Below, piece by piece: positions 34,723-44,243 of a stretch of 64,000 bases of DNA. Position 1 is the stretch's first letter; every line of letters begins with the position of its first letter. Source of the stretch: Neobacillus piezotolerans (GTDB lineage: Bacteria; Bacillota; Bacilli; Bacillales; Cytobacillaceae); assembly GCF_003362805.1 (NCBI RefSeq), contig NZ_QNQT01000001.1:434001-498000 (forward strand), in the 5' to 3' direction. The notes below the pieces were generated by a model. That model saw only the letters and a program-made list of their open reading frames with translations, did no database searches and had not been told where the DNA came from. The translations under genes and the position numbers were made by a program.

Positions 34723-35670
34723 ATGGGAGTTTTAGAGGTTGGCAACAGGCTTAAAACAGAAATAGGAGTCCATTTGGTCGGCAAGGAGCAGGAAATCGAA
34801 CTGATGTTTATATCTTTACTATTCAATGGCCATGTCCTTCTGGAAAGCGTTCCAGGAACAGGAAAGACGATGCTTGCAAAAAAGTTCTCCGAGGCGGTTG
34901 GCGGAAGTTTTTCGCGGATTCAATTCACCCCGGACGTTCTGCCAGGTGATATTACAGGGATCCAGTTTTTCAATCCCAAGAAGCAGGAATTTGAATTGCT
35001 GCATGGCCCGATTATGGCGAATATTGTGCTTGCGGATGAAATAAACCGGGCTACGCCGCGGACCCAGTCAAGCCTTCTTGAAGCGATGGAGGAAATGCAG
35101 GTAACGATTGATGGGCATACCCTTCCACTGGAATGGCCTTTCATGGTCATCGCAACGCAAAATCCGGTTGAGTCGCAACAGGGAACGTTCCCTCTGCCTG
35201 TCGCGCAAATGGATCGTTTTTTCATTAAATTGAATGCGGCGTACCCTGAGTTTGAGGCGGAAAAGGAAATCCTGAAGATTCACCGATTCGGCATCATTGC
35301 CTCCAGGATTGAGCAGATTCTTGATAAGGATGAACTGAGGGAACTGTCAAACGCGGCAAAAAAGGTTCAAATAAATGACGAGGTTGAAACGTATATTCTT
35401 GAACTTGCCAGGAAGACGAGGGAACATTCGCTTATTGAACTTGGAGTCAGCCCGCGGGGAACGCTTGCCTTGATGAAAGCGGCGCAGGGGAAAGCTTTTC
35501 TGGCAGGCAGGAATTATGTCGTGCCGGATGATGTTAAAGCCGTTGCCCCATTTGTGTTGGGACACCGCATTTATTTATCGACAGAGGGTTCCCTTACAAA
35601 AAGCCCGGAGGCAATTATTTCGGAAATCATGGAAAGTGTGCCTGTCCCGGTTGAAGCGGGGGCTAGCTAA
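34723..35670 (+). CDS. MoxR-family AAA+ ATPase
   Basis: 315 residues. Walker A is ESVPGTGKTMLAKKF, Walker B is VLADEINRA, and the sensor region ATQNPVESQQGTFPLP is diagnostic of MoxR proteins. These act as chaperones for assembly of metal-dependent or secreted partners, typically with a DUF58 protein. TAGGAG precedes the ATG. Its stop overlaps the DUF58 start by one base (TAATG). Confidence 0.92.
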   Translation: MGVLEVGNRLKTEIGVHLVGKEQEIELMFISLLFNGHVLLESVPGTGKTMLAKKFSEAVGGSFSRIQFTPDVLPGDITGIQFFNPKKQEFELLHGPIMANIVLADEINRATPRTQSSLLEAMEEMQVTIDGHTLPLEWPFMVIATQNPVESQQGTFPLPVAQMDRFFIKLNAAYPEFEAEKEILKIHRFGIIASRIEQILDKDELRELSNAAKKVQINDEVETYILELARKTREHSLIELGVSPRGTLALMKAAQGKAFLAGRNYVVPDDVKAVAPFVLGHRIYLSTEGSLTKSPEAIISEIMESVPVPVEAGAS

Positions 35671-36863
35671 TGTCGTGGGGGAAACATTCATTTTCAGAAG
35701 GGAAAATCATCCCCATCCAATTCACGGCGGTTATTCTAGTCCTGCTCTCACTATATCTTGATTCAAAATTTTTATTTTTCGCGGGTGTTCTATCGTTTGT
35801 ATTGATTTCCCTGAATTTTCTCTATGAAAAAAAGGTAGGGGAAGGCCTTGAAGTCGTTATGGAGAGGCGAAGGGACCGTTATTTCATAAGCGAACAAGGC
35901 AAATGGGAAATGGTCTTCAGAAATGGAGGATGGCCGATTTTAAATGCGGAGGCGAAGGTTTACTTCGATTCCACTGTCGAGCCTCCTGGCGCGGAAGAAA
36001 ATGATAAGAAATGGCTGAATGAAGTTTCATTTCCTCTATCCGTCAGTATGGGAGGGGCGAGAAAGGTGGAACTTCCATTTACAACCAAATACAGGGGATT
36101 GGCGAAAATAAGGAAGATTGAACTTCAAATCCCTAACCTGTTTGGTTTCGGGAAAGTAAATCTTGAATACAGATTTCCTCTTTCCCAGGAGGCTATCGTT
36201 TATCCGGACAGGCTCGAAGTAGTGAATAAAATGGATTTGGTTTCATTGAAGCCGGGCTCCCAATTTACCCCTTATTCGCTCTATGAAGATACGCTTTCAC
36301 CGGCGGGAACCAGGGACTACACTTATTCGGACGGTTTTCATAAGATTCACTGGAAAGCAAGTGCCCGGACCGGGAAACTCCAAACGAAACTGTTTGACCA
36401 GGTTTCGGAGAAAGGCATCGTTATTTGCGTAAACGTCGCCGATGGCTATTCTGTTCCCGCAAACTTGGAAGAAATGCTCGAAAGCGCGGCCGATCTTGCT
36501 TATTTTGCCTACTCGAAACAAATACCGGTTTCACTTTGCATGAATATGAGGAATGCCGGCGATGTACCATTCTTTTACCTTCCACCGGGAAATGGGAGGG
36601 AGCAGCTGCAGAAAATATATGAGATGCTCGCGCTCGCAAATTCTTTCGCTCCCTTTCCGTATGACAAGATGCTCTCCTATATGGACAGGAACCTCCATAT
36701 GCTGCCATGCCTAATCCATGCGGGGTCAATGCCGGGATTTACAGCGGCCAAGCTGGATGAGTTTAAGAATCGGGGCATTAGGCTGCTTGTTTTAAAAACG
36801 ATTCACGATAAAGCGGAGCTTTCCCCGTTTTCACCTTCCATGGAAGGAAGGCGGTCATCTTGA
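35670..36863 (+). CDS. DUF58 domain membrane-associated protein
   Basis: 397 residues. Two N-terminal hydrophobic helices (about residues 14-50) anchor the protein; the DUF58 core motif TRDYTYSDGFHKIHWKASAR lies near residue 215, followed by a von Willebrand-A-like region (VICVNVADG). Partner of MoxR in the standard MoxR-DUF58-transglutaminase operon. Its TGA overlaps the next ATG by one base. Confidence 0.88.
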   Translation: MSWGKHSFSEGKIIPIQFTAVILVLLSLYLDSKFLFFAGVLSFVLISLNFLYEKKVGEGLEVVMERRRDRYFISEQGKWEMVFRNGGWPILNAEAKVYFDSTVEPPGAEENDKKWLNEVSFPLSVSMGGARKVELPFTTKYRGLAKIRKIELQIPNLFGFGKVNLEYRFPLSQEAIVYPDRLEVVNKMDLVSLKPGSQFTPYSLYEDTLSPAGTRDYTYSDGFHKIHWKASARTGKLQTKLFDQVSEKGIVICVNVADGYSVPANLEEMLESAADLAYFAYSKQIPVSLCMNMRNAGDVPFFYLPPGNGREQLQKIYEMLALANSFAPFPYDKMLSYMDRNLHMLPCLIHAGSMPGFTAAKLDEFKNRGIRLLVLKTIHDKAELSPFSPSMEGRRSS

Positions 36864-38074
36864 TGAAAAGGCTCTATTTATTTTTAATTGAATTGCTTTT
36901 CACGGCAATGCTGATATATCCATATTTCTGGCCAAAGGAAAAAGGGTGGCAGGTGTTTCCTGGTCTTTCCCTTTTCCTAATTGTCTTCATCCTTTATACA
37001 TGGCTCCTGGCCAGGTTGGGCGAGAAGGCGAAGATTTTGTTTTTGGCCATTTTCCTCCCAGCGCTCTATGCCATTGGGACTTTTTATTCCGGCCTGCACC
37101 CGGTTCCCGTGGCAACCGGGATTGCCTTTCTCTTCTGGAGGGGAAATTCCCTTGCCGGGAGAAAGAATGAGGACCATGACCTTTTGCTCGCGACCTTTTC
37201 AGCCATGGCCGCGTTTCCGGCAATGATTGGCGCTCATACAAAGAATGAAACGATTTTCCTTATTACAATCATTTTAGTTCTTATGCAGGTTTTGGTGGTC
37301 CTAACAGGACGATTCCTTTTAAATCTTGCGAAGATGGAAGGGGAACAAAAGGAAAAGGCGGCTTATCTGGCGTTTTTCGGTAAACTCGTCATCCCAATCG
37401 TTTTGGCAGGAGGCCTAATCGCACTCGCCATGGATTATATCCAGGCCGCGTTCTTTATGGTCCTAAAAGGAGTAGCTTGGATTTTCGGCATGATGGCAAC
37501 ACCTATACTTAAGTGGTCTGAAACAGTCAATTTGTGGACCGATCCCGACGGGGCCAATCAAATTGAGGTCATTGAAAGGCCAGGCGTTGCAAAAGTCATG
37601 CGCGAACAAGCAATGCAAAAATACAGTGAACTGGGGCTAATGGTGCTTGCAGGGCTCATAATTATCGGCCTATTCATTTATCTGTATATAAAGAGGAACC
37701 GCGTCCAATTTGATTATACCAAAGCAAATTCCGCGGGGCTCTCTCGAATCATGAATCCAGCCGGGGGAATCGCCAAAAAGAAGAAGCCTGCCGCTCCAGA
37801 TAACCCGCTCCGGCGGGAGGTTTTCAATCTTGAGTATTACGCGCTCAAAAACGGGTTTGGAAGATTTGAGGCGGAAACCGTCGGGGAATGGCTGAGCAGG
37901 ATTGGAATACTTTCCAATCAGAAATTGATCGGCATTTACGAAGGTGTCCGTTATGGGAACAAGGACATTGGCCAGCCTGAACTTGAATTCGCACGGGGTG
38001 AACTAAAGGGAATCAGGGAATCCATTAAGGAGAAACGTAAAGAGCTTAAGAAGAAGCAAAAGAAGCGAGAATAA
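36863..38074 (+). CDS. Membrane protein with DUF4129-like C-terminus
   Basis: 403 residues: about six hydrophobic helices in the first half, another at residues ~250-270 (LMVLAGLIIIGLFIYLYI), then a cytoplasmic tail with the DUF4129-like VRYGNKDIGQPE and a Lys-rich end. In Bacillus the third gene of this operon normally carries a transglutaminase-core domain between the membrane part and DUF4129; here no Cys-His-Asp catalytic triad is visible, so the enzymatic domain seems to be absent. GGAAGG lies upstream of ATG 36863. Confidence 0.72.
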   Translation: MKRLYLFLIELLFTAMLIYPYFWPKEKGWQVFPGLSLFLIVFILYTWLLARLGEKAKILFLAIFLPALYAIGTFYSGLHPVPVATGIAFLFWRGNSLAGRKNEDHDLLLATFSAMAAFPAMIGAHTKNETIFLITIILVLMQVLVVLTGRFLLNLAKMEGEQKEKAAYLAFFGKLVIPIVLAGGLIALAMDYIQAAFFMVLKGVAWIFGMMATPILKWSETVNLWTDPDGANQIEVIERPGVAKVMREQAMQKYSELGLMVLAGLIIIGLFIYLYIKRNRVQFDYTKANSAGLSRIMNPAGGIAKKKKPAAPDNPLRREVFNLEYYALKNGFGRFEAETVGEWLSRIGILSNQKLIGIYEGVRYGNKDIGQPELEFARGELKGIRESIKEKRKELKKKQKKRE

Positions 38075-38109
38075 GCTCCTTTAGCGGTAGCTACTATCAA
38101 ATGTATGCT

Positions 38110-38163
38110 AGGCAGGTTTGCTTTGATTTCCCTGAAAAAGGGTAAAATAAAGCCGGCCTGCCT
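38110..38163 (+). terminator. Long compound hairpin between the DUF58 operon and ptsH
   Basis: AGGCAGG pairs with CCTGCCT, enclosing GCTTT/AAAGC and CCCT/AGGG helices, followed by GTTTATTTG. It probably terminates the upstream operon, though the T run is poor; a regulatory role for ptsHI is possible. Confidence 0.5.
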
Positions 38164-38306
38164 GTTTATTTGACTATATATAAATTATTGGTTAAGTTAA
38201 AAAGGTTAAGGGCGATTTTTATTGATTGTTATTTTGTTTACCATATTAAAGGGAATCGTCCTGGAAGGCAGTCCATCAATTTAATGTAGAAGGAGAATGA
38301 ATAAAT

Positions 38307-38573
38307 ATGACAGAAAAACAGTTTACGGTTACTGCAGACACAGGAATCCATGCCAGGCCGGCAACCCTACTTGTGCAAACGGCGAGCAGGTTCGATTCCG
38401 ACATCAACCTTGAATATAAAGGAAAAAAAGTAAACCTGAAATCAATCATGGGTGTTATGTCTCTGGGAATCGGCCAGGGCTCGACGATTTCCATTTCGGC
38501 AGAAGGTGGAGATGCGGAAGACGCGCTCCGCACTTTAGAAGAAACATTGAAAAAAGAAGGCTTGGCTGAATAA
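38307..38573 (+). CDS. ptsH: Phosphocarrier protein HPr
   Basis: 88 residues. His15 lies in GIHARPA and the regulatory Ser46 in [11 protein letters not shown]. HPr passes phosphate from enzyme I to sugar-specific EII proteins at His15; HPrK phosphorylates Ser46, giving the CcpA co-repressor. AAGGAGA precedes the ATG. It overlaps ptsI by one base. ptsG is not adjacent here, unlike B. subtilis. Confidence 0.97.
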   Translation: MTEKQFTVTADTGIHARPATLLVQTASRFDSDINLEYKGKKVNLKSIMGVMSLGIGQGSTISISAEGGDAEDALRTLEETLKKEGLAE

Positions 38574-40288
38574 TGGCATATTTACAGGGAATTGCTGCCT
38601 CGAACGGGATCGCGATTGCCAAAGCATATAGGTTGATTGAGCCTGATTTGTCCTTCAGCAGGCAATCCGTTGAGAATCCTGATAAGGAAATCGAAAGATT
38701 CAGGGCTGCTCTTGAGCAATCCAAGGCTGAATTGGCGCAGATTCGCGACATGGCGCGGGAAAGCCTTGGCGAGGATAAAGCCGCCATTTTTGAAGCGCAT
38801 CTTCTTGTCCTTTCCGACCCTGAACTCGTAAATCCAATTGAGGACAGGATTAAGGGCGAAAAGGTCAATGCAGAATTCGCCTTAAATGAGACCGCTGGCA
38901 TGTTCATTTCCATGTTTGAACAAATGGACAATGAATATATGAAAGAAAGGGCTGCGGATATACGCGATGTCACCAAACGCGTACTGGCCCGGCTTTTGGG
39001 CGTACAGCTGCCGAACCCTTCAATGATCGCCGAAGAAGTCATTATTGTCGCGGAAGACTTGACACCGTCAGATACCGCCCAGTTAAACCGGCAATTTGTC
39101 AAAGGTTTTACCACCGATATTGGAGGAAGGACTTCCCACTCCGCAATTATGGCCCGTTCAATGGAAATTCCGGCAGTGGTAGGAACCAGGACTTCGACCG
39201 ACGAAATCAATAATGGGGATACGGTTGTTGTCGACGGACTGAAGGGTGAAGTCCACATCAACCCCACTCCAGAATTAATCCAGGCTTATAAGCAGGTGAA
39301 AGCCGACTATGAAGCGCAAAAGGCTGAATGGGCTAAATTGATAAATGAAAAGACTGTCACCGCCGATGGCCACGAAATTGAAATTGGAGCGAATATCGGT
39401 ACTCCAATGGATTTAAAAGGGGCTATTGAAAATGGAGCCGAAGCTGTCGGCCTCTACCGGACCGAATTCCTTTACATGGGAAGGGATCAGATGCCGACCG
39501 AGGAGGAGCAATTCGAAGCGTATAAAGCTGTTCTAGAAGGAATGGAAGGAAAGCCAGTCGTGGTTAGGACGCTTGATATAGGCGGAGATAAGGAACTTCC
39601 TTATTTAAACCTTCCTAAAGAAATGAATCCATTCCTTGGCTACAGGGCGATTAGGCTTTGCCTCGATCAGGAAGGGATCTTCCGTACCCAGCTAAGGGCC
39701 CTGCTCCGGGCAAGCTCCTATGGGAATCTTAAAATCATGTTCCCAATGATTGCTACCCTTGATGAATTCAGGAAGGCAAAAGGGATTTTGGAAGAAGAGA
39801 GAGCAAAGCTGGAGGAAGAAGGGGCGACAGTTTCAGGCCGGATAGAGGTCGGGATCATGGTTGAAATCCCTTCAACTGCGGTTTTGGCCGATCAATTCGC
39901 CAAGGAAGTCGACTTTTTCAGCATTGGCACAAATGATCTGATCCAATACACCATGGCTGCGGACCGAATGAATGAAAGGGTTTCCTATTTATATCAGCCA
40001 TATAACCCTGCAATTCTCCGCCTTGTCAAGATGGTGATTGATGCCGCCCATGCGGAAGGTAAATGGGCTGGGATGTGCGGGGAAATGGCGGGCGATGTTA
40101 TGGCAATCCCGCTTCTTGTCGGCCTCGGGCTTGATGAGTTTTCGATGAGCGCCACGTCCATTCTGCGAGCAAGGTCACTGATGAAAAAACTAAGCAAATC
40201 AGAAATGGAAGAACTGGCCCGGAAAGCACTTTCCCTAGGTACGGTGGACGAAGTTATCCAATCTGTAAAAAACGCAACAGATTTGTAA
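38573..40288 (+). CDS. ptsI: PTS enzyme I (phosphoenolpyruvate-protein phosphotransferase)
   Basis: 571 residues. The active-site His (about residue 189) is in [13 protein letters not shown], the PEP-binding domain shows [14 protein letters not shown], and the C-terminal signature [14 protein letters not shown] is intact. It uses PEP to phosphorylate itself and then HPr. Start and stop overlap with ptsH (TAATG) shows translational coupling. Confidence 0.97.
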   Translation: MAYLQGIAASNGIAIAKAYRLIEPDLSFSRQSVENPDKEIERFRAALEQSKAELAQIRDMARESLGEDKAAIFEAHLLVLSDPELVNPIEDRIKGEKVNAEFALNETAGMFISMFEQMDNEYMKERAADIRDVTKRVLARLLGVQLPNPSMIAEEVIIVAEDLTPSDTAQLNRQFVKGFTTDIGGRTSHSAIMARSMEIPAVVGTRTSTDEINNGDTVVVDGLKGEVHINPTPELIQAYKQVKADYEAQKAEWAKLINEKTVTADGHEIEIGANIGTPMDLKGAIENGAEAVGLYRTEFLYMGRDQMPTEEEQFEAYKAVLEGMEGKPVVVRTLDIGGDKELPYLNLPKEMNPFLGYRAIRLCLDQEGIFRTQLRALLRASSYGNLKIMFPMIATLDEFRKAKGILEEERAKLEEEGATVSGRIEVGIMVEIPSTAVLADQFAKEVDFFSIGTNDLIQYTMAADRMNERVSYLYQPYNPAILRLVKMVIDAAHAEGKWAGMCGEMAGDVMAIPLLVGLGLDEFSMSATSILRARSLMKKLSKSEMEELARKALSLGTVDEVIQSVKNATDL

Positions 40289-40395
40289 CATAAATGAAAT
40301 ATATAAAATGTTTTAGGGGCAAGTTTCCGGGTAAAATACTACCAAGCAACTAGTATGATTTAGTGTAAGCTAATCATTCTCATTTTCCCCCTTTT

Positions 40396-40426
40396 GCCGG
40401 CTGCGATTGCAGCCGGATTTTTTTAT
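40396..40426 (+). terminator. Terminator of ptsHI
   Basis: GCCGGCTGC pairs with GCAGCCGG across GATT, followed by ATTTTTTTAT. Confidence 0.9.
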
Positions 40427-40482
40427 ATTTTGCAGATGGAATAAAAAGGAATGTTTGGTAAAATTCTTTTTTCACTGCCTGT

Positions 40483-40508
40483 GTTTATATCCCGCGTCAT
40501 TAGGGAAT
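40483..40508 (+). promoter_or_regulatory. SigB-like promoter of the microprotein gene
   Basis: GTTTAT (40483-40488), 14-base spacer and GGGAAT (40503-40508) fit the SigB consensus GTTTAA-N12-15-GGGWAW. It is 40 bases upstream of the microprotein start and downstream of the ptsI terminator. Confidence 0.55.
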
Positions 40509-40548
40509 TTTTTCTTATGAACGTAGATAATCAAGGAGGTAGTATTTT

Positions 40549-40692
40549 ATGGATAGGAAAAAAATGCTGATGACAACTGTGGCGCTGGGTGCGGCTTATT
40601 TAATGAGGAACAAGGAATCACGTGATAAACTGATGAATCAAATGCAATCCCTTGGAGCTCCAAAAAAGAAGAATAAAGTGGAAACAGAGTAA
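40549..40692 (+). CDS. 47-residue microprotein with YtxH-like N-terminus
   Basis: A short ORF, MDRKKMLMTTVALGAAYLM then RNKESRDKLMNQMQSLG and a Lys-rich tail. The hydrophobic start and the RNKESRDKLM segment resemble the N-terminal part of YtxH-type stress proteins, shortened. AAGGAGGT lies eight bases upstream and a terminator follows, so the gene is convincing despite its size. A SigB-like promoter suggests general-stress expression. Function unknown. Confidence 0.72.
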   Translation: MDRKKMLMTTVALGAAYLMRNKESRDKLMNQMQSLGAPKKKNKVETE

Positions 40693-40694
40693 TT

Positions 40695-40726
40695 CAAGAG
40701 CCCCTGCCGTTCAGGGGCTCTTGTCT
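40695..40726 (+). terminator. Terminator after the microprotein gene
   Basis: A perfect 12-bp stem, CAAGAGCCCCTG with CAGGGGCTCTTG, followed by TCTT. Confidence 0.8.
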
Positions 40727-40807
40727 TGGTAAAAGCCTTCTTTTTTCCACAAACCGCGTTTACCCCTCCTGCCTTTTGGCTAAGGTTATTGTAAAGGAGT
40801 GGTAGGG

Positions 40808-41281
40808 ATGGGAAAAAGTTTAAGTATGAATACCCGATTTTTTTGCTTCTTTTTATTGTTGCTTCCAATTTCAGGATGCGGCCTGTTTATGGATCAAGAC
40901 ATTCTCGTAAACAAGTACGCCGAGGCGTATCTAACCAAAAATAATGAACTTCAGTTCAGGTTTAAAATTAACGAAGACTATTTGAATGGGGAGGATATGT
41001 TTAAGGTTAAAGTAAACATCCACAATAAAAAGCTCGCGGAAGCACTCGGCACGGAGGAAATTATTTATGGGGAAGAAGAAGTGCTGAATGGGGAGTACAT
41101 AGAAGTAAAAGAGGATGGAGGCAATTATATTCATATGGACCCTCTTCCTTTGAAAATTGACTTGCATATCGCAGAACTTGAAAAAATCATTGCCGGAGGC
41201 CAAGCAGTTTCAATTGAGGTTTATAATGGCAAAGAAGTTTTCGGTACTGGCAATCTAACGAATTTTTCATCCGAGTTCTAG
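40808..41281 (+). CDS. Small lipoprotein of unknown function
   Basis: 157 residues with a lipoprotein signal peptide: basic start, hydrophobic FFCFFLLLLPI and lipobox ISGC with Cys near residue 24. The mature part is rich in beta strands and acidic residues, with no recognised domain. ATG 40808 has GGAG eight bases upstream; an upstream GTG (40799) overlaps that site. Monocistronic. Confidence 0.75.
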   Translation: MGKSLSMNTRFFCFFLLLLPISGCGLFMDQDILVNKYAEAYLTKNNELQFRFKINEDYLNGEDMFKVKVNIHNKKLAEALGTEEIIYGEEEVLNGEYIEVKEDGGNYIHMDPLPLKIDLHIAELEKIIAGGQAVSIEVYNGKEVFGTGNLTNFSSEF

Positions 41282-41341
41282 GATTAAGGAGGACGCCTTC
41301 AGGGAATAATGGGAAGGTGCATAATTGGAGATTGGCACACC

Positions 41342-41372
41342 ACCCCGGGATCTGTCGCCCCGGGGTTTTTCT
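41342..41372 (+). terminator. Terminator after the lipoprotein gene
   Basis: ACCCCGGG pairs with CCCGGGGT, followed by TTTTTC. Confidence 0.85.
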
Positions 41373-41445
41373 TTTTTAAAAAAAGCTTCGTGGGAAAAAA
41401 ACGCATGCTAAAATAGAAGGGAAAGAATAGGAAAGGAATGATTCC

Positions 41446-42321
41446 ATGATAGCACCAGAAACTGTTGCCATCGCATTTATCGGAACTGGCGTAATGGGAA
41501 AAAGCATGGCTGGACACTTATTGAATGCCGGCTGCAATCTTACCGTTTACACAAGAACAAAAGAAAAAGCCGGAAGCCTGCTCGAAAAGGGAGCGAAATG
41601 GGCGGGCACGCCGGGGGAGGCAGTCCGGAACGCGAAGGTTGTTTTTACAATGGTGGGATATCCGGCTGACGTGGAAGAAGTATATGTTGGCAAAGATGGA
41701 CTATTTGAAAATGCGGAGGAAGGGACTTATTTTGTCGATATGACCACATCCACTCCGACGCTTGCGAAACAGCTTTATAAAGAAGCGAAAAAGCGCGGGA
41801 TGCACGCATTGGATGCTCCGGTTTCCGGAGGTGATATTGGAGCTAGGGAAGCCAGGCTAGCCATTATGGTGGGCGGGGATAAATCTGCATTCGAGGATGT
41901 GCGGCCGCTGCTTGAAAAATTAGGGACGAATATTGTCTACCAAGGGGAAGCGGGTGCGGGACAGCATACGAAAATGTGCAACCAGATCGCGATTGCTTCG
42001 AATATGATCGGCGTGGCGGAAGCGATGGTGTATGCGAAAAAAGCTGGCCTCGATCCGGAAAACGTTTTGAAAAGCATCTCCACAGGCGCGGCGGGGAGCT
42101 GGTCGTTATCAAATCTTGCGCCAAGGATGCTGAAAGGCGACTTCGCTCCTGGATTTTACATAAAGCATTTCATCAAGGATATGGGCATCGCTCTGGAAGA
42201 GGCGGAACGGATGGGAATGGAAGCACCGGGTTTAACGCTTGCAAAATCGCTTTATGATGAACTCGCTGGAAAAGGCGAAGAAAATAGCGGAACACAAGCC
42301 CTTTATAAATACTGGGAATAA
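41446..42321 (+). CDS. ykwC: YkwC-like 3-hydroxyacid dehydrogenase
   Basis: 291 residues of the 3-hydroxyisobutyrate dehydrogenase family. NAD(P) motif IAFIGTGVMGKSMAGHL, substrate motif LDAPVSGGDIGAREA and the catalytic Lys in HTKMCNQIA are present. The enzyme oxidises a beta-hydroxyacid; the physiological substrate of YkwC is unknown. Its place upstream of patA agrees with the B. subtilis ykwC-kinA-patA region. Confidence 0.88.
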   Translation: MIAPETVAIAFIGTGVMGKSMAGHLLNAGCNLTVYTRTKEKAGSLLEKGAKWAGTPGEAVRNAKVVFTMVGYPADVEEVYVGKDGLFENAEEGTYFVDMTTSTPTLAKQLYKEAKKRGMHALDAPVSGGDIGAREARLAIMVGGDKSAFEDVRPLLEKLGTNIVYQGEAGAGQHTKMCNQIAIASNMIGVAEAMVYAKKAGLDPENVLKSISTGAAGSWSLSNLAPRMLKGDFAPGFYIKHFIKDMGIALEEAERMGMEAPGLTLAKSLYDELAGKGEENSGTQALYKYWE

Positions 42322-42396
42322 GGGGCTATGAAGTTTCACTTAATCTTCTAAAATCCCGACGCCCTTAATACCCTTTCTATGAAGGAGGGGATTGGG

Positions 42397-42762
42397 ATGA
42401 ATCAGTTTGAGGATATTAAAGAAAAGTTCAATGAGCTTGAAGATGGCCGGTATCTTGTCAGGATTGAAGGCTTCAGCAGGGAAAAAACCGTGAACGGTGC
42501 CAGGCCCATCAAGTGGGATCTTACACTGATGAATGAGGTAAAGGGGACTTTGCCGGTGAAATTCAGCCATATTGAAACGGATGGAGGGTTCCGAATCCTA
42601 ATGGAGGAAATCCGGAGGCTTGGTTACACAAAACCAAGGTCCCCCGATGAGTTTGAAGCAATCCTTTCGAACCTTAGGGGCAGTTTCGTGGAAATCGGCC
42701 TCTTTACAACCGACAGGATTGAAGGATACCGGGAAGTCCGGTTCATCAGAAAAATGGGATAA
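42397..42762 (+). CDS. Conserved hypothetical protein
   Basis: 121 residues, starting MNQFEDIKEKFNELEDGRYL and containing KWDLTLMNEVKG and a C-terminal RSPDEFEAILSNLRG. The beginning resembles small phage-type proteins such as DUF669 single-strand-binding accessory proteins, but this is only an impression. AAGGAGGGGA precedes ATG 42397; the upstream start at 42379 overlaps it. No phage genes are nearby. Confidence 0.65.
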   Translation: MNQFEDIKEKFNELEDGRYLVRIEGFSREKTVNGARPIKWDLTLMNEVKGTLPVKFSHIETDGGFRILMEEIRRLGYTKPRSPDEFEAILSNLRGSFVEIGLFTTDRIEGYREVRFIRKMG

Positions 42763-42766
42763 AAGG

Positions 42767-42796
42767 AACCCCCGCAGGAAAGCGGGGGTTTTATTT
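42767..42796 (+). terminator. Terminator after the hypothetical gene
   Basis: AACCCCCGC pairs with GCGGGGGTT, followed by TTATTT. Confidence 0.88.
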
Positions 42797-42848
42797 GTGT
42801 TATGAATTTTTAAAATCGAACCTTGCAGATAATTCGAAATAAGCTGGT

Positions 42849-44030
42849 TTACTCCAGCTCTGGGGAATTTTTGTTTTTGGGAAAGTAATTTAAGTAAGCT
42901 TGAAGCCTGTCCAATCCTTCCTTCAGTGTTTCCATGGAGCAGGCGAACGAGAGACGGAAATAACCTTCCCCAAAATCTGAAAATGCACTGCCCGGTACGA
43001 CTGCCACTTTCGATTTATTGACCAAGTCAATCGCAAACTCGAAAGAATCCAGCTTCGCGGATTCGGGAATCTTGACGAAAAAGTAAAACGCCCCATCCGG
43101 CTTTACCGTTTCTAGTCCCATCTCCATAAGACGATTGTAAACATAGTCACGCCGTTTTGCGTATTTTTCCCTCATTGGTACTGCATCATTGATTCCATCC
43201 GTAAGAGCGACGGCTGCGGCGGCTTGGGCAATTGAGTTTGCGCAAGTTACATTGTACTGGTGCACCTTCAATATGTGGCGAGCGATTTCTTCCGGCGCGA
43301 AAAGGAGGCCAATTCTCCATCCTGTCATTGAATGGGACTTTGACAGACCGTTGATGACAATCGTTTGATCCCTTAAAAATGAACCAATGGATACATGCTT
43401 CATGCCATACAGCAATTCACTGTAAATTTCATCCGCGAGGACAAAAACATCCCGGCCCCTCAGCAAGTCGGCTATTTCACGGATTTCATCAACCGAAAGG
43501 CTGACACCAGTAGGATTGGACGGGTACGGCAGAACGACACAGCGGGTTTTTTCGGTTATGTATTTCATTATGATTTCGGCGGTAAACCTGAATCCGTTAT
43601 CCCGGATATCGGCATAGACGGGAATTGCCCCGCACATATGGATGATCGGCTCATACCCTGGGTATACAGGCCCAGGCAGGATTACTTCAGAGCCATCTTC
43701 AAGGATTGTCCTGAAGGCAACATCGATTGCTTCACTCGCGCCAGTGGTCACAATTATTTCTGATTCGGGATTATACTTTAGCCCGTATTTCCTTTCCATG
43801 AATTCAGCGGCGGCCTTTCTGGTTTCAATAAGCCCGGCATTGTGGGTATAGGCAGTTTTATTTTCTGTGATGGCCTGAATTGCTGCTTCTTTTACATGTT
43901 CGGGGGTTGGAAAGTCTGGCTGGCCAATGCTCAATGAAACAATATCCTCGACACCGGATACCATGTTGAAAAATTTCCTGATGCCCGATATTTCAATTTC
44001 TTTTATCCTTTTATTTATTAAATGTTCCAC
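42849..44030 (-). CDS. patA: N-acetyl-L,L-diaminopimelate aminotransferase PatA
   Basis: 393 residues, class I PLP aminotransferase. The PLP lysine is in NGLSKSHSMTGWRIG; YPSNPTG and VLADEIYSEL flank it. PatA of B. subtilis transaminates N-acetyl-2-amino-6-oxopimelate in the acetylase lysine pathway, which fits dapH and dapL being present at 57.9-59.8 kb. The start is GTG with AAGGCGG upstream. It is divergent from the UMF1-type transporter. Confidence 0.85.
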   Translation of the reverse strand: MEHLINKRIKEIEISGIRKFFNMVSGVEDIVSLSIGQPDFPTPEHVKEAAIQAITENKTAYTHNAGLIETRKAAAEFMERKYGLKYNPESEIIVTTGASEAIDVAFRTILEDGSEVILPGPVYPGYEPIIHMCGAIPVYADIRDNGFRFTAEIIMKYITEKTRCVVLPYPSNPTGVSLSVDEIREIADLLRGRDVFVLADEIYSELLYGMKHVSIGSFLRDQTIVINGLSKSHSMTGWRIGLLFAPEEIARHILKVHQYNVTCANSIAQAAAAVALTDGINDAVPMREKYAKRRDYVYNRLMEMGLETVKPDGAFYFFVKIPESAKLDSFEFAIDLVNKSKVAVVPGSAFSDFGEGYFRLSFACSMETLKEGLDRLQAYLNYFPKNKNSPELE

Positions 44031-44243
44031 GTTCGCTAACCGCCTTTCAACCTCATTTTCCTTCGGTTTGATATTCTAACATGTTACAAGAAAAGGACAT
44101 GCAAATGCAATCCCCCTGCAAATCCATTTTGTGTGGAATTGGTAAATATTCTAAAAATTTGTAAAAAGTGAAAATATTAATGATATACTAGTCGAAAGAA
44201 CCCTTCAAATTGGCTAGGCATTTTTCAAATAGGAGATGAACCG

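Noticed and set aside
38455-39267. 270-codon minus-strand frame opposite ptsH-ptsI.
   Set aside because: Serine-rich shadow of ptsI, no ribosome site.
40770-40795. GTTTAC-N14-GGCTAA before the lipoprotein gene as another SigB promoter.
   Set aside because: The -10 lacks the GGG core, so support is too weak.
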